Below, in pieces: positions 50,294 to 60,704 of a DNA stretch of 64,000 bases. The DNA is from Flammeovirgaceae bacterium UBA7330 (GTDB lineage: Bacteria; Bacteroidota; Bacteroidia; Cytophagales; Cyclobacteriaceae), in NCBI GenBank assembly GCA_002471275.1, contig DKPQ01000002.1, positions 155,927 to 219,926 of the forward strand. Reading direction: 5' to 3'. A program made the translations under genes and the position numbers. Below the pieces are notes generated by a model. That model made no database searches and was not told the DNA's origin. It worked only from the letters and a program-made list of their open reading frames with translations. Positions within the stretch are counted from its first letter, which is position 1. Each line of letters begins with the position of its first letter.

Positions 50294-53200
50294 ATGAACC
50301 AAAAACTACTTTGGAAATCATTTAGAGCATTGGTGCTGGCAGTAATATTTACTGTGGGTACCATGGATTTGGCTCTAGCAACATCGAATCCACCGGATTC
50401 GAACACGGGTACTGATGAACCAGTACAGCAGACAGTTACCGGAAAAGTAACTGGCGATGACGGTGAAGGTATTCCCGGTGTAAACGTAGTGGTGAAAGGC
50501 ACCACCGTCGGGGTGATCACCGACTTTAATGGAGACTATTCCCTAAACGTACCAGCAGGGGAGTCTACTTTGGTTTTTAGCTCTGTTGGTTATACAACGG
50601 TTGAGGAAAACATCGGCAACAGATCTACTATCGATATTGCGCTGGCACAGGATGTAACAGCTCTTGAAGAAGTAGTTGTTATTGGATATGGTACACAACA
50701 AAAGAAAGATTTGACTGGTGCCATTGTCAATGTACAGGCAGAAAAGGTAGAAAAGTATAAACCTACCAGTGTTTCAGAGATTCTGCGTACAACTGTTCCT
50801 GGACTTTCTGTGGGGTATGCAACTGACGCACGAAACGTTCCGGATTTTAATGTTAGAGGAGATGCTTCTATCAAGGCGGATTCTGATGACGAAACGGATG
50901 CCAATCAACCGCTGGTTGTATTGGATGGGGTAATCTTTCGTGGTGACCTGGCTGAGATCAACCCAAATACCATTGCAAGTATTGATGTGTTGAAAGATGC
51001 CAGCTCTGCAGCCATCTATGGATCACAGGCTACCAATGGTGTGGTAATCATCACTACCAAAAAGGGTTCTTACGGAAAACCTCAGGTTACTTTTAGTACA
51101 AGAGTTGGTTTGGTGACCGGTGCAAAACGTATCGAAACCTATAAAGGAGGTGATGAAGTGCTGAACTGGTTGACAGATATGAATGAAACCATTACCAGTA
51201 CCAGTACTGATCCGTGGTCAAGGTTTGATGATTATTTCAAATTAGATCCGCAATATCAGGATGACTGGTTGGCTGCCAATGGTATCCCCGGAGAGACTGA
51301 TCCTGCTGCCATTAACCTGGCAAGGATTAACAATTTTGGTTTTTGGGAAATTGAAATTGAAAACTTCCAAAACGGAGTTGTTTATGACTGGCAGGATTTC
51401 TTGTTTCATACTGGTGTAAGACAAGACTACGATGTGAGTGTTTCTGGTCGAAACGAGCGAGTATCCTATTACTATTCAGTTGGATACAGCAACAGAGAGT
51501 CTGTACAGATAGGAGAAACGTTTGAGACCATCACATCTCGATTAAACCTGGATGTAAATCTGGGTGAGTTCTTAAACATTGGAGCAAATATTCAGGCTGC
51601 TTATCAAAATGAGGGCCAGGAGCCAATTAGTAATGGTGGTTACAGAACGAAATCACCATATGATCAGCCCTGGGCAAATGATGCTCCGGATCGATCAGCT
51701 CAGTATCTGAATGATCAGAGTGCAGGGTCCAACCAGAGTAACCCGTATCAGGATCCTTATTGGAATGAAAGATTGTATACCCGGTTTATGGTGAATCCAA
51801 CTTTGTTTGCAAAACTATCATTGCCCTTTGGATTTAGCATTCGTCAGGATTTTACACCTCGATTCGATACCAGAAAGCGATTCGATTTTGACGGAGCAGG
51901 CAATCCACAACGTGCAGCTGACCGAGCAGAAAGAAGGCACAATGACGAATTTGAATGGCAATCTAATACCATTTTAAGTTGGGATAAGGCTTTTGGGGAT
52001 CATAGATTCTCAGTTACTGGACTATACAACACGGAGAAAAATCAATATTGGTATACACAAGCTATCAACCAAAGCTTTTCTCCTACTGCAGCGCTTGGAT
52101 ATCATGCCCTTCAATTGGGATTGAACCCTCAGGTTTCATCTACCGATGAAGTCAATTCCAGAATTGGTATCATGGGTCGTATAAACTACAACTTCAGTGA
52201 CAGATATAATTTCACTGCGTCAATCAGAAGAGATGGGTACTCAAGGTTTGGTGTTGATAACCTTTGGGCTAACTTCCCGGCGTTGGCAGCAGGCTGGACC
52301 ATTTCAAATGAAAGCTTTATGCCTAGTGGTACTGCACTAAGTTATTTGAAACTTAGGTTGAGCTGGGGTGTCAATGGTAACAGTCGTGGATTGGAGGCTT
52401 ACAATGCCTATGCACGTCTGGACAACGGCATCTGGTTGAATTATGACGGTGGATATGTGCCGACACCATATACAACGCTTGAGAGATTTGGGCTTCCCGG
52501 ACTTTCATGGGAAAGAACAGCATCATTCAACATAGGTATCAATTTTGGGTTATTTAGTGACCGCATAAGTGGTACAATAGATGTATATAAATCCGAAACC
52601 ACTGATTTGATTCTGGATCAAAAACTTCCTGAGGTAACAGGTTTTACTTCTGCTAAGAATAATATTGGTAACTTGGAAAACAGTGGATTTGACCTTGGTA
52701 TTAATACCATCAACATGACTTCTCCAAACTTTGTATGGACATCTGCATTGAATGTTACTTATAAGGTGAATAAGATCACAAGTTTAGGAAATGCTCCTTC
52801 AGAGCAACCAGACGGATCATTCAGAGAGTCTGATGATTTACAAAACGGATGGTTTATCGGTCAGAGTAAAGACATCATCTGGGATCTTGAGACCGATGGA
52901 GTTTACAAAATCGGAGAAGAAGCTGAAGCATCACAGTATGGCTTATTTCCTGGTGATTTCAGACACGTAGATCAGGACGGAGATGGTGACATCGATGCAG
53001 ACGACAGGGTTTTCCTTGGTCTTACTGAGAATCCATGGTATATCACTTTCAGAAATGACATTGAATTCAGAGGTTTTGATCTTGGATTGGTATTTCTTGG
53101 TAAGCTTGGTTGGTTAGGAAGAACCATTCAACCATTCAACTGGGAGCAAGGCTATATCAAAAACCATAACTGGTATAAGTTGCCTTACTGGACACCTAAC

Positions 53201-53467
53201 AATCAAATTGATGATGCCGCAAGGATCAACTCGATAAGATTGCTAGGTATTGAATCAGCCTTGTCTAAAAACTATGTGAGACTTCAAAATGTGTCTCTGG
53301 GATATAGTTTGCCAGCCAGTATGTTGGATAAAATCAATTTCAGCAGGGTGAGACTAGCATTGAACATTGAAAATGCAGCAGTCTTTACCAATTGGATTTA
53401 CGGAGATCCGGAATCTGAAAGGGAAATGCCAAGGACTTATTCATTTAGTCTGGATTTCACTTTCTAA
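50294..53467 (+). CDS. SusC/RagA-family TonB-linked outer-membrane transporter
   Basis: The 1057-residue protein imports oligosaccharides together with the SusD lipoprotein. It has a signal peptide (MNQKLLWKSFRALVLAVIFT), a carboxypeptidase-D-like domain (QTVTGKVTGDDGEGIPGVNV, about 45-120), the SusC hallmark EEVVVIGYGTQQKKDLTGAI, a plug domain (IDVLKDASSAAIYGSQATNG) and a large beta-barrel ending in FSLDFTF with the terminal Phe. I chose the ATG at 50294, as the frame from the GTG at 50219 carries 25 residues before the signal peptide. No N-terminal STN domain is visible, so sigma/anti-sigma control is not indicated. Its partner SusD follows after 45 bp. Confidence 0.95.
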   Translation: MNQKLLWKSFRALVLAVIFTVGTMDLALATSNPPDSNTGTDEPVQQTVTGKVTGDDGEGIPGVNVVVKGTTVGVITDFNGDYSLNVPAGESTLVFSSVGYTTVEENIGNRSTIDIALAQDVTALEEVVVIGYGTQQKKDLTGAIVNVQAEKVEKYKPTSVSEILRTTVPGLSVGYATDARNVPDFNVRGDASIKADSDDETDANQPLVVLDGVIFRGDLAEINPNTIASIDVLKDASSAAIYGSQATNGVVIITTKKGSYGKPQVTFSTRVGLVTGAKRIETYKGGDEVLNWLTDMNETITSTSTDPWSRFDDYFKLDPQYQDDWLAANGIPGETDPAAINLARINNFGFWEIEIENFQNGVVYDWQDFLFHTGVRQDYDVSVSGRNERVSYYYSVGYSNRESVQIGETFETITSRLNLDVNLGEFLNIGANIQAAYQNEGQEPISNGGYRTKSPYDQPWANDAPDRSAQYLNDQSAGSNQSNPYQDPYWNERLYTRFMVNPTLFAKLSLPFGFSIRQDFTPRFDTRKRFDFDGAGNPQRAADRAERRHNDEFEWQSNTILSWDKAFGDHRFSVTGLYNTEKNQYWYTQAINQSFSPTAALGYHALQLGLNPQVSSTDEVNSRIGIMGRINYNFSDRYNFTASIRRDGYSRFGVDNLWANFPALAAGWTISNESFMPSGTALSYLKLRLSWGVNGNSRGLEAYNAYARLDNGIWLNYDGGYVPTPYTTLERFGLPGLSWERTASFNIGINFGLFSDRISGTIDVYKSETTDLILDQKLPEVTGFTSAKNNIGNLENSGFDLGINTINMTSPNFVWTSALNVTYKVNKITSLGNAPSEQPDGSFRESDDLQNGWFIGQSKDIIWDLETDGVYKIGEEAEASQYGLFPGDFRHVDQDGDGDIDADDRVFLGLTENPWYITFRNDIEFRGFDLGLVFLGKLGWLGRTIQPFNWEQGYIKNHNWYKLPYWTPNNQIDDAARINSIRLLGIESALSKNYVRLQNVSLGYSLPASMLDKINFSRVRLALNIENAAVFTNWIYGDPESEREMPRTYSFSLDFTF

Positions 53468-53512
53468 GATTTGACGATTAGGAATTAATGATTCAATAAG
53501 AAAAAGATTAAA

Positions 53513-55537
53513 ATGAAAAACAATAAATTTTTAAAAGGAATAATCGTCGCAGTGGCAATGATGTTTTCATTCTCCTGTAGTGATGATTTTTTGAAGGAAC
53601 AGCCTTTATCTTTCCTGAGTCCTGAAAATACTTTTGTTGATGCTGCGGGACTGGAGACAGTACTACAGGCTGCATACAGAGGTGTATTCAGACAATGGAA
53701 TGGTGATACACGTGAAATGATGTTTAACCACAACATGAGTGATGCGTCAGTTGTAAGTGCAACAGATAAGCCGGATGCTTTTGTGGATTTGCGTACTTAT
53801 GCTACACCACAAAACGGCAGAAACAATGATGCAGGTAGAGCACGGTCATTTTATTATGAGAACTATGAACACATCAAGAACTGTAACACAGTTATTGACT
53901 ACATAGATAATCCTGATTGGCCGGATGGTGAGGCTGATGAAGACCGAAACCACTTGTTGGGTTCTGCTTATTTTCTTCGCGCATTTTTCTTCATGCAGTT
54001 GACCATGCAATTTGGAAATGTGGCCTTTCCGCTGACGGTAGTATCTGAGGCCAGAAGGGATTACAAAGTGTTCCACATGCAAGGTATCTGGGATCAGATG
54101 ATTGAGGACCTGGAATATGCTGTTCAGCACATGAGGCCTAAGAGCGAGCTTCCTGTGGGAGTGGCTCCTAAAGATGCGGCCAGGATATTATTGGCTAAGT
54201 ATTACATGCTCAATACCCGATTTGCAGAAGCTGAAGCCTTGATGGATGACATCATTGCGGATGGTGAGTCTGTATTGTTTACGGATGCTATGATCCCTTC
54301 AGGGGTTGATTCTGTGGCTGTTGGAAACAACAACAACCCTACTACAGGTAATCCGCTTCCAGGAAGGAGTGCAAATGCTTCTGCAGATGCGCAGAACTAT
54401 CTTCACATGAACGCGGGTGCTCAAAAAGCAACCAATCCGGAAGGTATCTGGTTGGCAGTTAATGAGCCACTGGTATTAGGTAGTCAGGGACGATCTGCAA
54501 GGATCAGAGCCTGGGGTCCTAACTTTGTAAGTACAAACCTTGGGGTTTGGGAGCCAGGTACTACCAGAATTGGTACTGACGTACAGCAATCTACCAGTGA
54601 TTCACGCGGTAGAATGATGAAAAAGTGGGGTAGAGGTCAGGGTTTTGCCCGTCCGACTAACTATTCACAATATGATGTATGGGCGTTTAAAGGCACCTGG
54701 GATGAGCAGGATTACCGACACAAAGACGTTAACTACTTTGAAATGGAAGATGTCGTTTATGACAACCCTTCATTGGAGGATGACGGAAGTCCATGGTACC
54801 TGCAACCGCTTACGCTTTACAACCCGGGTGATGGAAGTCTGACATGTCTGGACACTATCCGATGCTGGCATGGATACCCTCGCTATAAAATGTATGCGGT
54901 TAACATTGAGCACCGACCAGACCGACAAGATGGTGGTGATCAGGACCTTTACCTGATGAGAATGGCTGAGGTTTACCTGATAAGAGCAGAGGCCAGATTC
55001 TGGCAGGATAACTTCCAGGGAGCTGCAGATGATATCAATGTGATTCGTCAGCGATCCAATGCCATTGAAATGTATACAGCAGGTGATGTTACTACTGATG
55101 GAATTGGCGCAATCCTTGACGAACGAAACAGAGAGTTGTTTGGTGAGGAGTATCGTCACGATGAATTGGTAAGGGTTTCTGTGATTTTTGCAAAAACCGG
55201 TAAGACAGATTATCTGGGTAATACCTATTCAATCACCGGCGGTAACATCGAAACATCGCTTTCCGCCAATAGTTTTTATTACAACAGGGTGATGGATAAG
55301 AATACGTTCTTTAGAGATGAGGTGCCTTGGCAGACATATAATACTACCAAGTATACCATGGATCCTAAGCACATTTTCTGGCCTGTTTATCAGGATTACA
55401 TCATCGGTAATGTGGATGCGACACTCAACCAGACTACTGGTTACAATGGAGCGGAAACCAACATTGAGCCACTCACCCACGTGGTTCAGACCGCAGGGAT
55501 TGCAAATACAGATCCTATGCGAGCAATTGGTGAATAA
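53513..55537 (+). CDS. SusD/RagB-family glycan-binding outer-membrane lipoprotein
   Basis: SusD covers the SusC barrel and captures substrate at the cell surface. The product (674 residues) starts with a lipoprotein signal (IVAVAMMFSFS before Cys, then SDDFLKEQPLSFL). TPR-type helices follow with the family block AYFLRAFFFMQLTMQFGNVA, and the C-terminal RagB/SusD block ends with AEVYLIRAEARFWQDNFQGA, DINVIRQRSN and LDERNRELFGEEYRHDELVR. It is larger than the SusD prototype but within the range of the family. A strong terminator lies 28 bp downstream. Confidence 0.95.
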   Translation: MKNNKFLKGIIVAVAMMFSFSCSDDFLKEQPLSFLSPENTFVDAAGLETVLQAAYRGVFRQWNGDTREMMFNHNMSDASVVSATDKPDAFVDLRTYATPQNGRNNDAGRARSFYYENYEHIKNCNTVIDYIDNPDWPDGEADEDRNHLLGSAYFLRAFFFMQLTMQFGNVAFPLTVVSEARRDYKVFHMQGIWDQMIEDLEYAVQHMRPKSELPVGVAPKDAARILLAKYYMLNTRFAEAEALMDDIIADGESVLFTDAMIPSGVDSVAVGNNNNPTTGNPLPGRSANASADAQNYLHMNAGAQKATNPEGIWLAVNEPLVLGSQGRSARIRAWGPNFVSTNLGVWEPGTTRIGTDVQQSTSDSRGRMMKKWGRGQGFARPTNYSQYDVWAFKGTWDEQDYRHKDVNYFEMEDVVYDNPSLEDDGSPWYLQPLTLYNPGDGSLTCLDTIRCWHGYPRYKMYAVNIEHRPDRQDGGDQDLYLMRMAEVYLIRAEARFWQDNFQGAADDINVIRQRSNAIEMYTAGDVTTDGIGAILDERNRELFGEEYRHDELVRVSVIFAKTGKTDYLGNTYSITGGNIETSLSANSFYYNRVMDKNTFFRDEVPWQTYNTTKYTMDPKHIFWPVYQDYIIGNVDATLNQTTGYNGAETNIEPLTHVVQTAGIANTDPMRAIGE

Positions 55538-55564
55538 GATCAGATTTAAATAAACACAACCCCT

Positions 55565-55607
55565 AAACTTATCTGGCAGCATATGCTGCCAGATAAGTTT
55601 TTTTAGA
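55565..55607 (+). terminator. Perfect 36-bp palindrome with T-run after susD
   Basis: A 16-bp stem (55565-55580 with 55585-55600) around the loop ATAT is followed by a run of T. It is a strong intrinsic terminator on the plus strand and separates susCD from the oxidoreductase genes. The next 180 bp hold no gene. Confidence 0.9.
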
Positions 55608-55779
55608 TTGTATGGTACGCTATTTTTTGTTAATTTAACTCACTGATTGGCATCTCATGATTTGTTCGTACTAACCGAGTATTGACCCAAAAAAATCAAT
55701 GAGATATTGGTACATAATGGCCAAAAAATAGTATTACTTAATAAAAACCTTAATCAAGAAGTAAACTCAAATTCTAAAC

Positions 55780-57117
55780 ATGGAAAAATCTAGAAGATCC
55801 TTTATTAAAAAGTCAACCGTTGCTGGATCTGCCGCTTTTGTGGCGCCTACCATCGTTTCATCAAAAGTGTTTGGTGCAAATGATCGGATCAATGCTGCGG
55901 TATTGGGAGTGAATGGACGAGGAAAGAATCACATTCAGAGTCTGATGAATCAGGACAATGTGAACGTAGCCGTACTTTGTGATCCGGATATGAATATCCT
56001 TAAGGATCGTCAAAAAGATTTTAAAGAAAAATACAAAAAGGACGTTGCCCTGGAGCAGGATCTGCGAAGAGTATACGACAACAAAGACATTGACGTAGTA
56101 AGTATTGCCGCTCCCAACCACTGGCATGCATTGGCCACAATATGGGCCTGCCAGGCGGGAAAGGATGTTTACGTTGAAAAGCCAGGTTCACACAACATCT
56201 GGGAAGGACGTAAAATGGTAGAGGCTGCGCATAAATATGACCGTATCGTCCAGCATGGTGTTCAGTTGAGAAGTTCCCCTGCAGTTCAGGAGGCCATTCA
56301 GCTGATGCGTGATGGATACATTGGTAAGGTATACATGGCCAGAGGTCTTGTTTTCCGATGGAGACCATCTATCGGGGATGCTGGATTCTCTCCGGTACCA
56401 AAAGGTATTGACTATGACCTGTGGACAGGACCAGCGCCAAAGCGACCATTCACCAAAAACCTTGTTCATTACAACTGGCACTGGCACTGGGATTATGGCA
56501 ATGGTGATGTAGGAAACCAGGGTATCCATGAGACTGACCTTTGTATGTGGGGACTTGACGTGGGATTACCAAGTCAAATCGCTTCTATGGGAGGTAAGTT
56601 CCTCTGGGACGATGCCAAAGAAGTACCTGAAGTATTAACTTCAGTTTATAAATACCCCGAAGAAGGTAAAATCATCCAGTTCGAAGTGCGTCACTGGTGT
56701 ACAAACGCTGAAGATGGTGCTACTGTAGGAAATATCTTCTATGGTGACAAAGGTATCATTGTGGTAGACGGATATGATAAGTATAAGTCTTACCTGGGTA
56801 AAGACAGAACTCCTGGTAAGTCCGGAGAGGATGGAGGACCATCAGCCTCAGGAATGGATAGAGGTGCCGGAGGAACAGATGGTCACTTTGCCAACTTCAT
56901 CGAAGCGGTTAGAAAACACGACAGGACCATCCTTAACGGACCTGTAGAGACCGCTCACCTGTCGTCAGGCCTGGCTCACCTGGGTAACATCGCTTACAGA
57001 CTGGAGAGAGTACTGAATTTTAATCCTAAATCAGAGACATTTATCAATGACCCTGAAGCGGATGAGATGTTGTCTCGTAATTACAGAAAAGGTTACGAAG
57101 TACCTGAATTGGTATAA
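55780..57117 (+). CDS. Gfo/Idh/MocA-family oxidoreductase with Tat signal, copy 1
   Basis: The 445-residue protein starts MEKSRRSFIKKSTVAGSAAF, a twin-arginine signal, so it would be exported folded with its nicotinamide cofactor. The Rossmann half follows (INAAVLGVNGRGKNHIQSLM), then the catalytic-domain stretch VSIAAPNHWHALATIWACQA with the EKPGSHN motif (conserved Lys of Gfo/Idh enzymes) and the C-terminal sheet domain with GNGDVGNQGIHETDLCMWGL. Family members oxidise or reduce sugars at C1 or C3, and periplasmic relatives make 3-keto sugars. It has terminators before and after, so it may be expressed on its own. It is similar in plan to the second copy at 59.2 kb but clearly diverged from it. 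Confidence 0.9.
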   Translation: MEKSRRSFIKKSTVAGSAAFVAPTIVSSKVFGANDRINAAVLGVNGRGKNHIQSLMNQDNVNVAVLCDPDMNILKDRQKDFKEKYKKDVALEQDLRRVYDNKDIDVVSIAAPNHWHALATIWACQAGKDVYVEKPGSHNIWEGRKMVEAAHKYDRIVQHGVQLRSSPAVQEAIQLMRDGYIGKVYMARGLVFRWRPSIGDAGFSPVPKGIDYDLWTGPAPKRPFTKNLVHYNWHWHWDYGNGDVGNQGIHETDLCMWGLDVGLPSQIASMGGKFLWDDAKEVPEVLTSVYKYPEEGKIIQFEVRHWCTNAEDGATVGNIFYGDKGIIVVDGYDKYKSYLGKDRTPGKSGEDGGPSASGMDRGAGGTDGHFANFIEAVRKHDRTILNGPVETAHLSSGLAHLGNIAYRLERVLNFNPKSETFINDPEADEMLSRNYRKGYEVPELV

Positions 57118-57138
57118 TGATCTTTTCATAGCATAAAT

Positions 57139-57174
57139 ATTAAAACCTGTCAGGCATCCCTGACAGGTTTTAAT
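57139..57174 (+). terminator. Rho-independent terminator after Gfo/Idh copy 1
   Basis: A 16-bp stem (57139-57154 with 57159-57174) closes a 4-nt loop. Both arms are AT-rich at the foot, so the structure could serve both strands; the T-run on the plus strand is within the foot of the stem. Confidence 0.8.
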
Positions 57175-57209
57175 TTGTATTCTCATTAATAACTTAACAA
57201 CTACCTTAA

Positions 57210-58253
57210 ATGAAAAATAAGACCCTGATTTATATGGCGCTTTTGCTGAGTACCCCATTGCTTTTTGCTCAGAAAAAAGAGGCCATAGATCTAAATGTGA
57301 AAGAGGCTGAGAAAAAAGTGGATGTTCTCATCGGAGGCAAACTTTTCACTTCTTATATCTACCCTGATAATATCATGAAGCCGGTTTTGTGGCCGATAAA
57401 TTCCGCTGGAGGAAACATGCTCACCAGAAGCTATCCTTTGATCAACAAAGCTGGAGACAGGACTGACCATCCGCATCATGTGGGTGTGTGGCTCAATTAC
57501 GGGGATGTAAATGGGCTGGACTTTTGGAATAACTCAGAGGCTATCTCTCCGGAGCGAAAAAGTAAATACGGATCGATCTATCATCAGTCCATCGAGACAG
57601 TTAAAGGAGGAAAGGGCAGTGCTGTTTTAGCTACCAGATCCTTATGGAAGTCACCAGACAACACATCAATGCTGGAGGACCAAACCAGCTTTGAGTTTAT
57701 TGCCGATGGGGACATGAGGATCATCGACCGTACCACAAGCCTCAAGGCTTTAATCGATGAAGTGAATTTCACGGATAATAAAGAAGGCATGTTTGCCATC
57801 AGGGTGAGCCGGGAGCTGGAGTTACCTTCCAATAAGCCGACTACACTTGTGGATTCCCACGGGGTGGCAACCAAAGTAGATAAAATGGACAATACCTACG
57901 TGAAGGGAAATTATAGAAGTGCCGAAGGTGTGGAAGGCAAAGAAGTTTGGGGTACCAGGTGTCGTTGGATGAAACTGGGTAGCGAGATCAATGGCGAGAA
58001 GGTGTCGCTGGTGATTATTGACCACCCGGACAATGTTGGTTACCCTACTTACTGGCATGCACGCGATTACGGTCTGTTTGCTGCCAATACACTTGGTCAG
58101 AAAATATTCTCAAATGGAGAGAAAGAACTGAACTTTAGCCTCAACAAAGGCGAGACAGCTACTTTTAGATACAGACTTGTAGTTGCATCGGAAGATCTGT
58201 CCGATGAAGAAATCAATAAGCTGGCGGATGAATACGCCAAAAAGAAATCCTAA
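57210..58253 (+). CDS. DUF6807 (PmoA-like) secreted protein
   Basis: The 347-residue protein has a Sec signal peptide (MKNKTLIYMALLLSTPLLFA) and matches the DUF6807 family, once called methane oxygenase PmoA-like, because of the blocks KPVLWPINSAGGNMLTRSYP, DRTDHPHHVGVWLNYGDVNG and VSLVIIDHPDNVGYPTYWHA. The His-rich DHPHHVGVW is a plausible metal or sugar site. These proteins occur widely in Bacteroidota and Planctomycetota carbohydrate loci together with Gfo/Idh genes; the enzymatic role is not established. It lies before the TIM-barrel gene with a 27-bp gap. Confidence 0.85.
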   Translation: MKNKTLIYMALLLSTPLLFAQKKEAIDLNVKEAEKKVDVLIGGKLFTSYIYPDNIMKPVLWPINSAGGNMLTRSYPLINKAGDRTDHPHHVGVWLNYGDVNGLDFWNNSEAISPERKSKYGSIYHQSIETVKGGKGSAVLATRSLWKSPDNTSMLEDQTSFEFIADGDMRIIDRTTSLKALIDEVNFTDNKEGMFAIRVSRELELPSNKPTTLVDSHGVATKVDKMDNTYVKGNYRSAEGVEGKEVWGTRCRWMKLGSEINGEKVSLVIIDHPDNVGYPTYWHARDYGLFAANTLGQKIFSNGEKELNFSLNKGETATFRYRLVVASEDLSDEEINKLADEYAKKKS

Positions 58254-58280
58254 TTATTAAGCAAGAAACAAGAGTAAATA

Positions 58281-59165
58281 ATGTCTATAAATAAAACGAG
58301 AAGAGATTTTATCCAGAAAAGCATCATGGCTGGTGCTGGAATTTCATTACTCAATGCATCTGCATTTGCAGAAGTGGCCAAAAAATCAAAGATGAAGCTG
58401 GGTCTTGTTACCTACCAATGGGGAAAAGACTGGGACTTACCTACTTTGATAGCTAATTGTGAAAAGACCGGTTTCAAAGCTGTGGAATTGCGGACTGAGC
58501 ATGCACATGGGGTAGAAACCAACCTGTCTGCCAGCCAGCGAGCTGATGTAAAAAAGCGATTTGCAGACAGTGATGTGACCTGTGTAGGGTATGGGTCCAA
58601 CTTTGACTATCACCATGTCGATCAGGCCCGTGTAAGGAAAAACATAGAAGGGACCAAAGAATATATCAAGCTGTGTAAAGATATTGGAGCCACTGGTATC
58701 AAGGTGAAACCCAATGGCTTACCTGCAGAGGTTTCAAAAGAGAAGACCATCGCACAAATAGCTGCGTCATTCAATGAGGTGGGTAAATATGCCAGCGATA
58801 TGGGGCAGGTGATCAGGGTAGAGGTACATGGAAAGCTGACACAGGAAATCCCGAATATGAAGGCAATTTTTGAGCAGGTGACTGAGAAGAGTGTAAAGAT
58901 GTGCTGGAATTGTAATGATCAGGACCTGTTGCCCCCGGGATTGGAAGCCAACTTCCATTCGGTGAAGCAATGGTTCGGAGACACAGTCCATATCCGGGAG
59001 CTGAATGTTGGAGACTATCCATATCAGCAGCTGATGGATTTGTTTGTAGGCATGAACTACAAAGGATATATTCTGTTGGAAGCCAGAACCTCTCCTGCGG
59101 ATAGGATTGCAGCCATGAAAGAACAATTAGAAATATTCAACTCAATGATTGCTAAGGCTCAATAG
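58281..59165 (+). CDS. Sugar phosphate isomerase/epimerase-type TIM-barrel protein with Tat signal
   Basis: The 294-residue protein belongs to the xylose-isomerase-like AP-endonuclease 2 barrel family (PF01261): KLGLVTYQWGKDWDLPTLIA, TGFKAVELRTEHAHGVE, TGIKVKPNGLP, VIRVEVHGKLTQ, VKMCWNCNDQDLL and GYILLEARTSP place the usual strands with metal-binding Glu, Asp and His candidates. The N-terminus SINKTRRDFIQKSIMAGAGI is a twin-arginine signal, unusual for a sugar-phosphate enzyme and indicating a periplasmic substrate without phosphate. Relatives in 3-keto-glycoside pathways act as lyases or hydratases on 3-keto sugars. It is the third gene of the cluster. Confidence 0.85.
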   Translation: MSINKTRRDFIQKSIMAGAGISLLNASAFAEVAKKSKMKLGLVTYQWGKDWDLPTLIANCEKTGFKAVELRTEHAHGVETNLSASQRADVKKRFADSDVTCVGYGSNFDYHHVDQARVRKNIEGTKEYIKLCKDIGATGIKVKPNGLPAEVSKEKTIAQIAASFNEVGKYASDMGQVIRVEVHGKLTQEIPNMKAIFEQVTEKSVKMCWNCNDQDLLPPGLEANFHSVKQWFGDTVHIRELNVGDYPYQQLMDLFVGMNYKGYILLEARTSPADRIAAMKEQLEIFNSMIAKAQ

Positions 59166-59211
59166 TCTTAGCATCATTTTTTATATTAGAGATTAAATAA
59201 CCCAAAGAAAC

Positions 59212-60684
59212 ATGACCCAAAGAAGAGAATTTCTTAAAAAGAGTGTCCTGGGTACCACAGGTATTACAATCGGCGCCATGTCATTTAGTGCAAAATCCTA
59301 TGCAAAGATCATGGGAGCCAATGACCGCGTTCGCCTGGCTGTCTGTGGTGTGAATGGACGAGGCAAAAGCCACATCAATGGCTTTGGAAAACTGGACAAT
59401 GTAGAGATCGCCTATCTTGTTGATCCCGATAGTCAGGTGCTTGGCAGCCGTGTGCAAAAGCTAAAAGAAGAAGGCGGATTGCATACAGGAGTGAAAGGTG
59501 TAGCTGATGTGAGAAAGGTACTGGATGACAAAAATATAGATGCAATTACTGTTGCTACCCCAAACAGTTGGCATTCACTGATGGTCATCTGGGCTGCTCA
59601 GGCCAAAAAGCATATTTATGTAGAAAAGCCAGCCAGTCACGATATCTATGAAGGCAGAGTGGCGCTTGCTGCAGCCGAAAAATACGGCATTGTGGTTCAG
59701 CATGGTGCGCAAAGACGAAGTAGTGATCACTGGAGAAAACAGGTTTCTGAAATTCGTTCAGGAAAGTATGGGAAAATGGTTGTTTCTCACGGATTTGCCT
59801 GTAAGCCGCGTGAGGGTATAGGTTTTAAGCCCAACACTGCACCACCTCCCCACCTGGATTGGAATCTGTGGAAAGGTCCTGCGATTATCGACAAGTACAA
59901 CGAGAACCTGGTGCACTACAACTGGCACTGGAACTGGGCAGTTGGAAACGGAGAATTGAATAACCAGGGTACACACCAGTTGGATGTGGCGTACTGGGCA
60001 CTCGATCCGGAAGTAGAAAATACACACCCAAAGAGAGTGATGGCACTTGGTGGCAGATTCAAGTGGGATGACCAGGGAGAAACTCCTAACACGATGTTTG
60101 CCCTTGCCGAATTTGCCAACGGACAGTATGTGTTCTTCAATGTGCGAAATGTGAATCATGAAGGCTATGTACGAGAAGTGACCAATCGGTTCTATTTTGA
60201 AGATGGTGGAAGACTCATTGGAGAAAATGGAGAGTATGTTTCCAAGAATGGAAGTCAGCCAAGAAATGTAACAGTGAAGGATGTGCCTATGACCGAAGGT
60301 GGAAACTGGGGTAGTTTCATTACTGCCGTACGAGCCAATGACCCTTCAATGGCGAATGGTAACATGAAAGATGCGCATTATAGCTGCACACTTGGACACC
60401 TGATGAATACTTCATACAGGTTAGGAGAGAAGGTGCCTTTCAATGCCAAAGCCGGACAGTTTGGAGACAACAAACTGGCCTATGAAGAATTCATGAAGAT
60501 CCATGCGATTGCTCGTGATGGCATGGGTGTACCTGAAGACAAGGCTGAATACGTGGTAGGACCCTGGTTAGAATTTGATGGTGAGGCTGAGCATTTTGTT
60601 GGTGACCGGGCTACTGAAGCTAATCGTTTACTTGCTGATCCTCGAAATGCAGGGTTCGATATTCCGTCACCTACATCAGTATAA
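59212..60684 (+). CDS. Gfo/Idh/MocA-family oxidoreductase with Tat signal, copy 2
   Basis: The 490-residue protein has a twin-arginine signal (MTQRREFLKKSVLGTTGITI) and the Gfo/Idh layout: VRLAVCGVNGRGKSHINGFG, the nucleotide-binding VAYLVD-type strand (EIAYLVDPDSQVLG), ITVATPNSWHSLMVIWAAQA, VEKPASHDIYEGR with the conserved Lys, and NGELNNQGTHQLDVAYWALD in the catalytic half. It is periplasmic by inference. Two related oxidoreductases in one locus fit an oxidation and a re-reduction step with tightly bound NAD(P). A strong terminator follows 20 bp after the stop. Confidence 0.9.
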   Translation: MTQRREFLKKSVLGTTGITIGAMSFSAKSYAKIMGANDRVRLAVCGVNGRGKSHINGFGKLDNVEIAYLVDPDSQVLGSRVQKLKEEGGLHTGVKGVADVRKVLDDKNIDAITVATPNSWHSLMVIWAAQAKKHIYVEKPASHDIYEGRVALAAAEKYGIVVQHGAQRRSSDHWRKQVSEIRSGKYGKMVVSHGFACKPREGIGFKPNTAPPPHLDWNLWKGPAIIDKYNENLVHYNWHWNWAVGNGELNNQGTHQLDVAYWALDPEVENTHPKRVMALGGRFKWDDQGETPNTMFALAEFANGQYVFFNVRNVNHEGYVREVTNRFYFEDGGRLIGENGEYVSKNGSQPRNVTVKDVPMTEGGNWGSFITAVRANDPSMANGNMKDAHYSCTLGHLMNTSYRLGEKVPFNAKAGQFGDNKLAYEEFMKIHAIARDGMGVPEDKAEYVVGPWLEFDGEAEHFVGDRATEANRLLADPRNAGFDIPSPTSV

Positions 60685-60704
60685 ACAATATTTTGTAGCA
60701 ATGA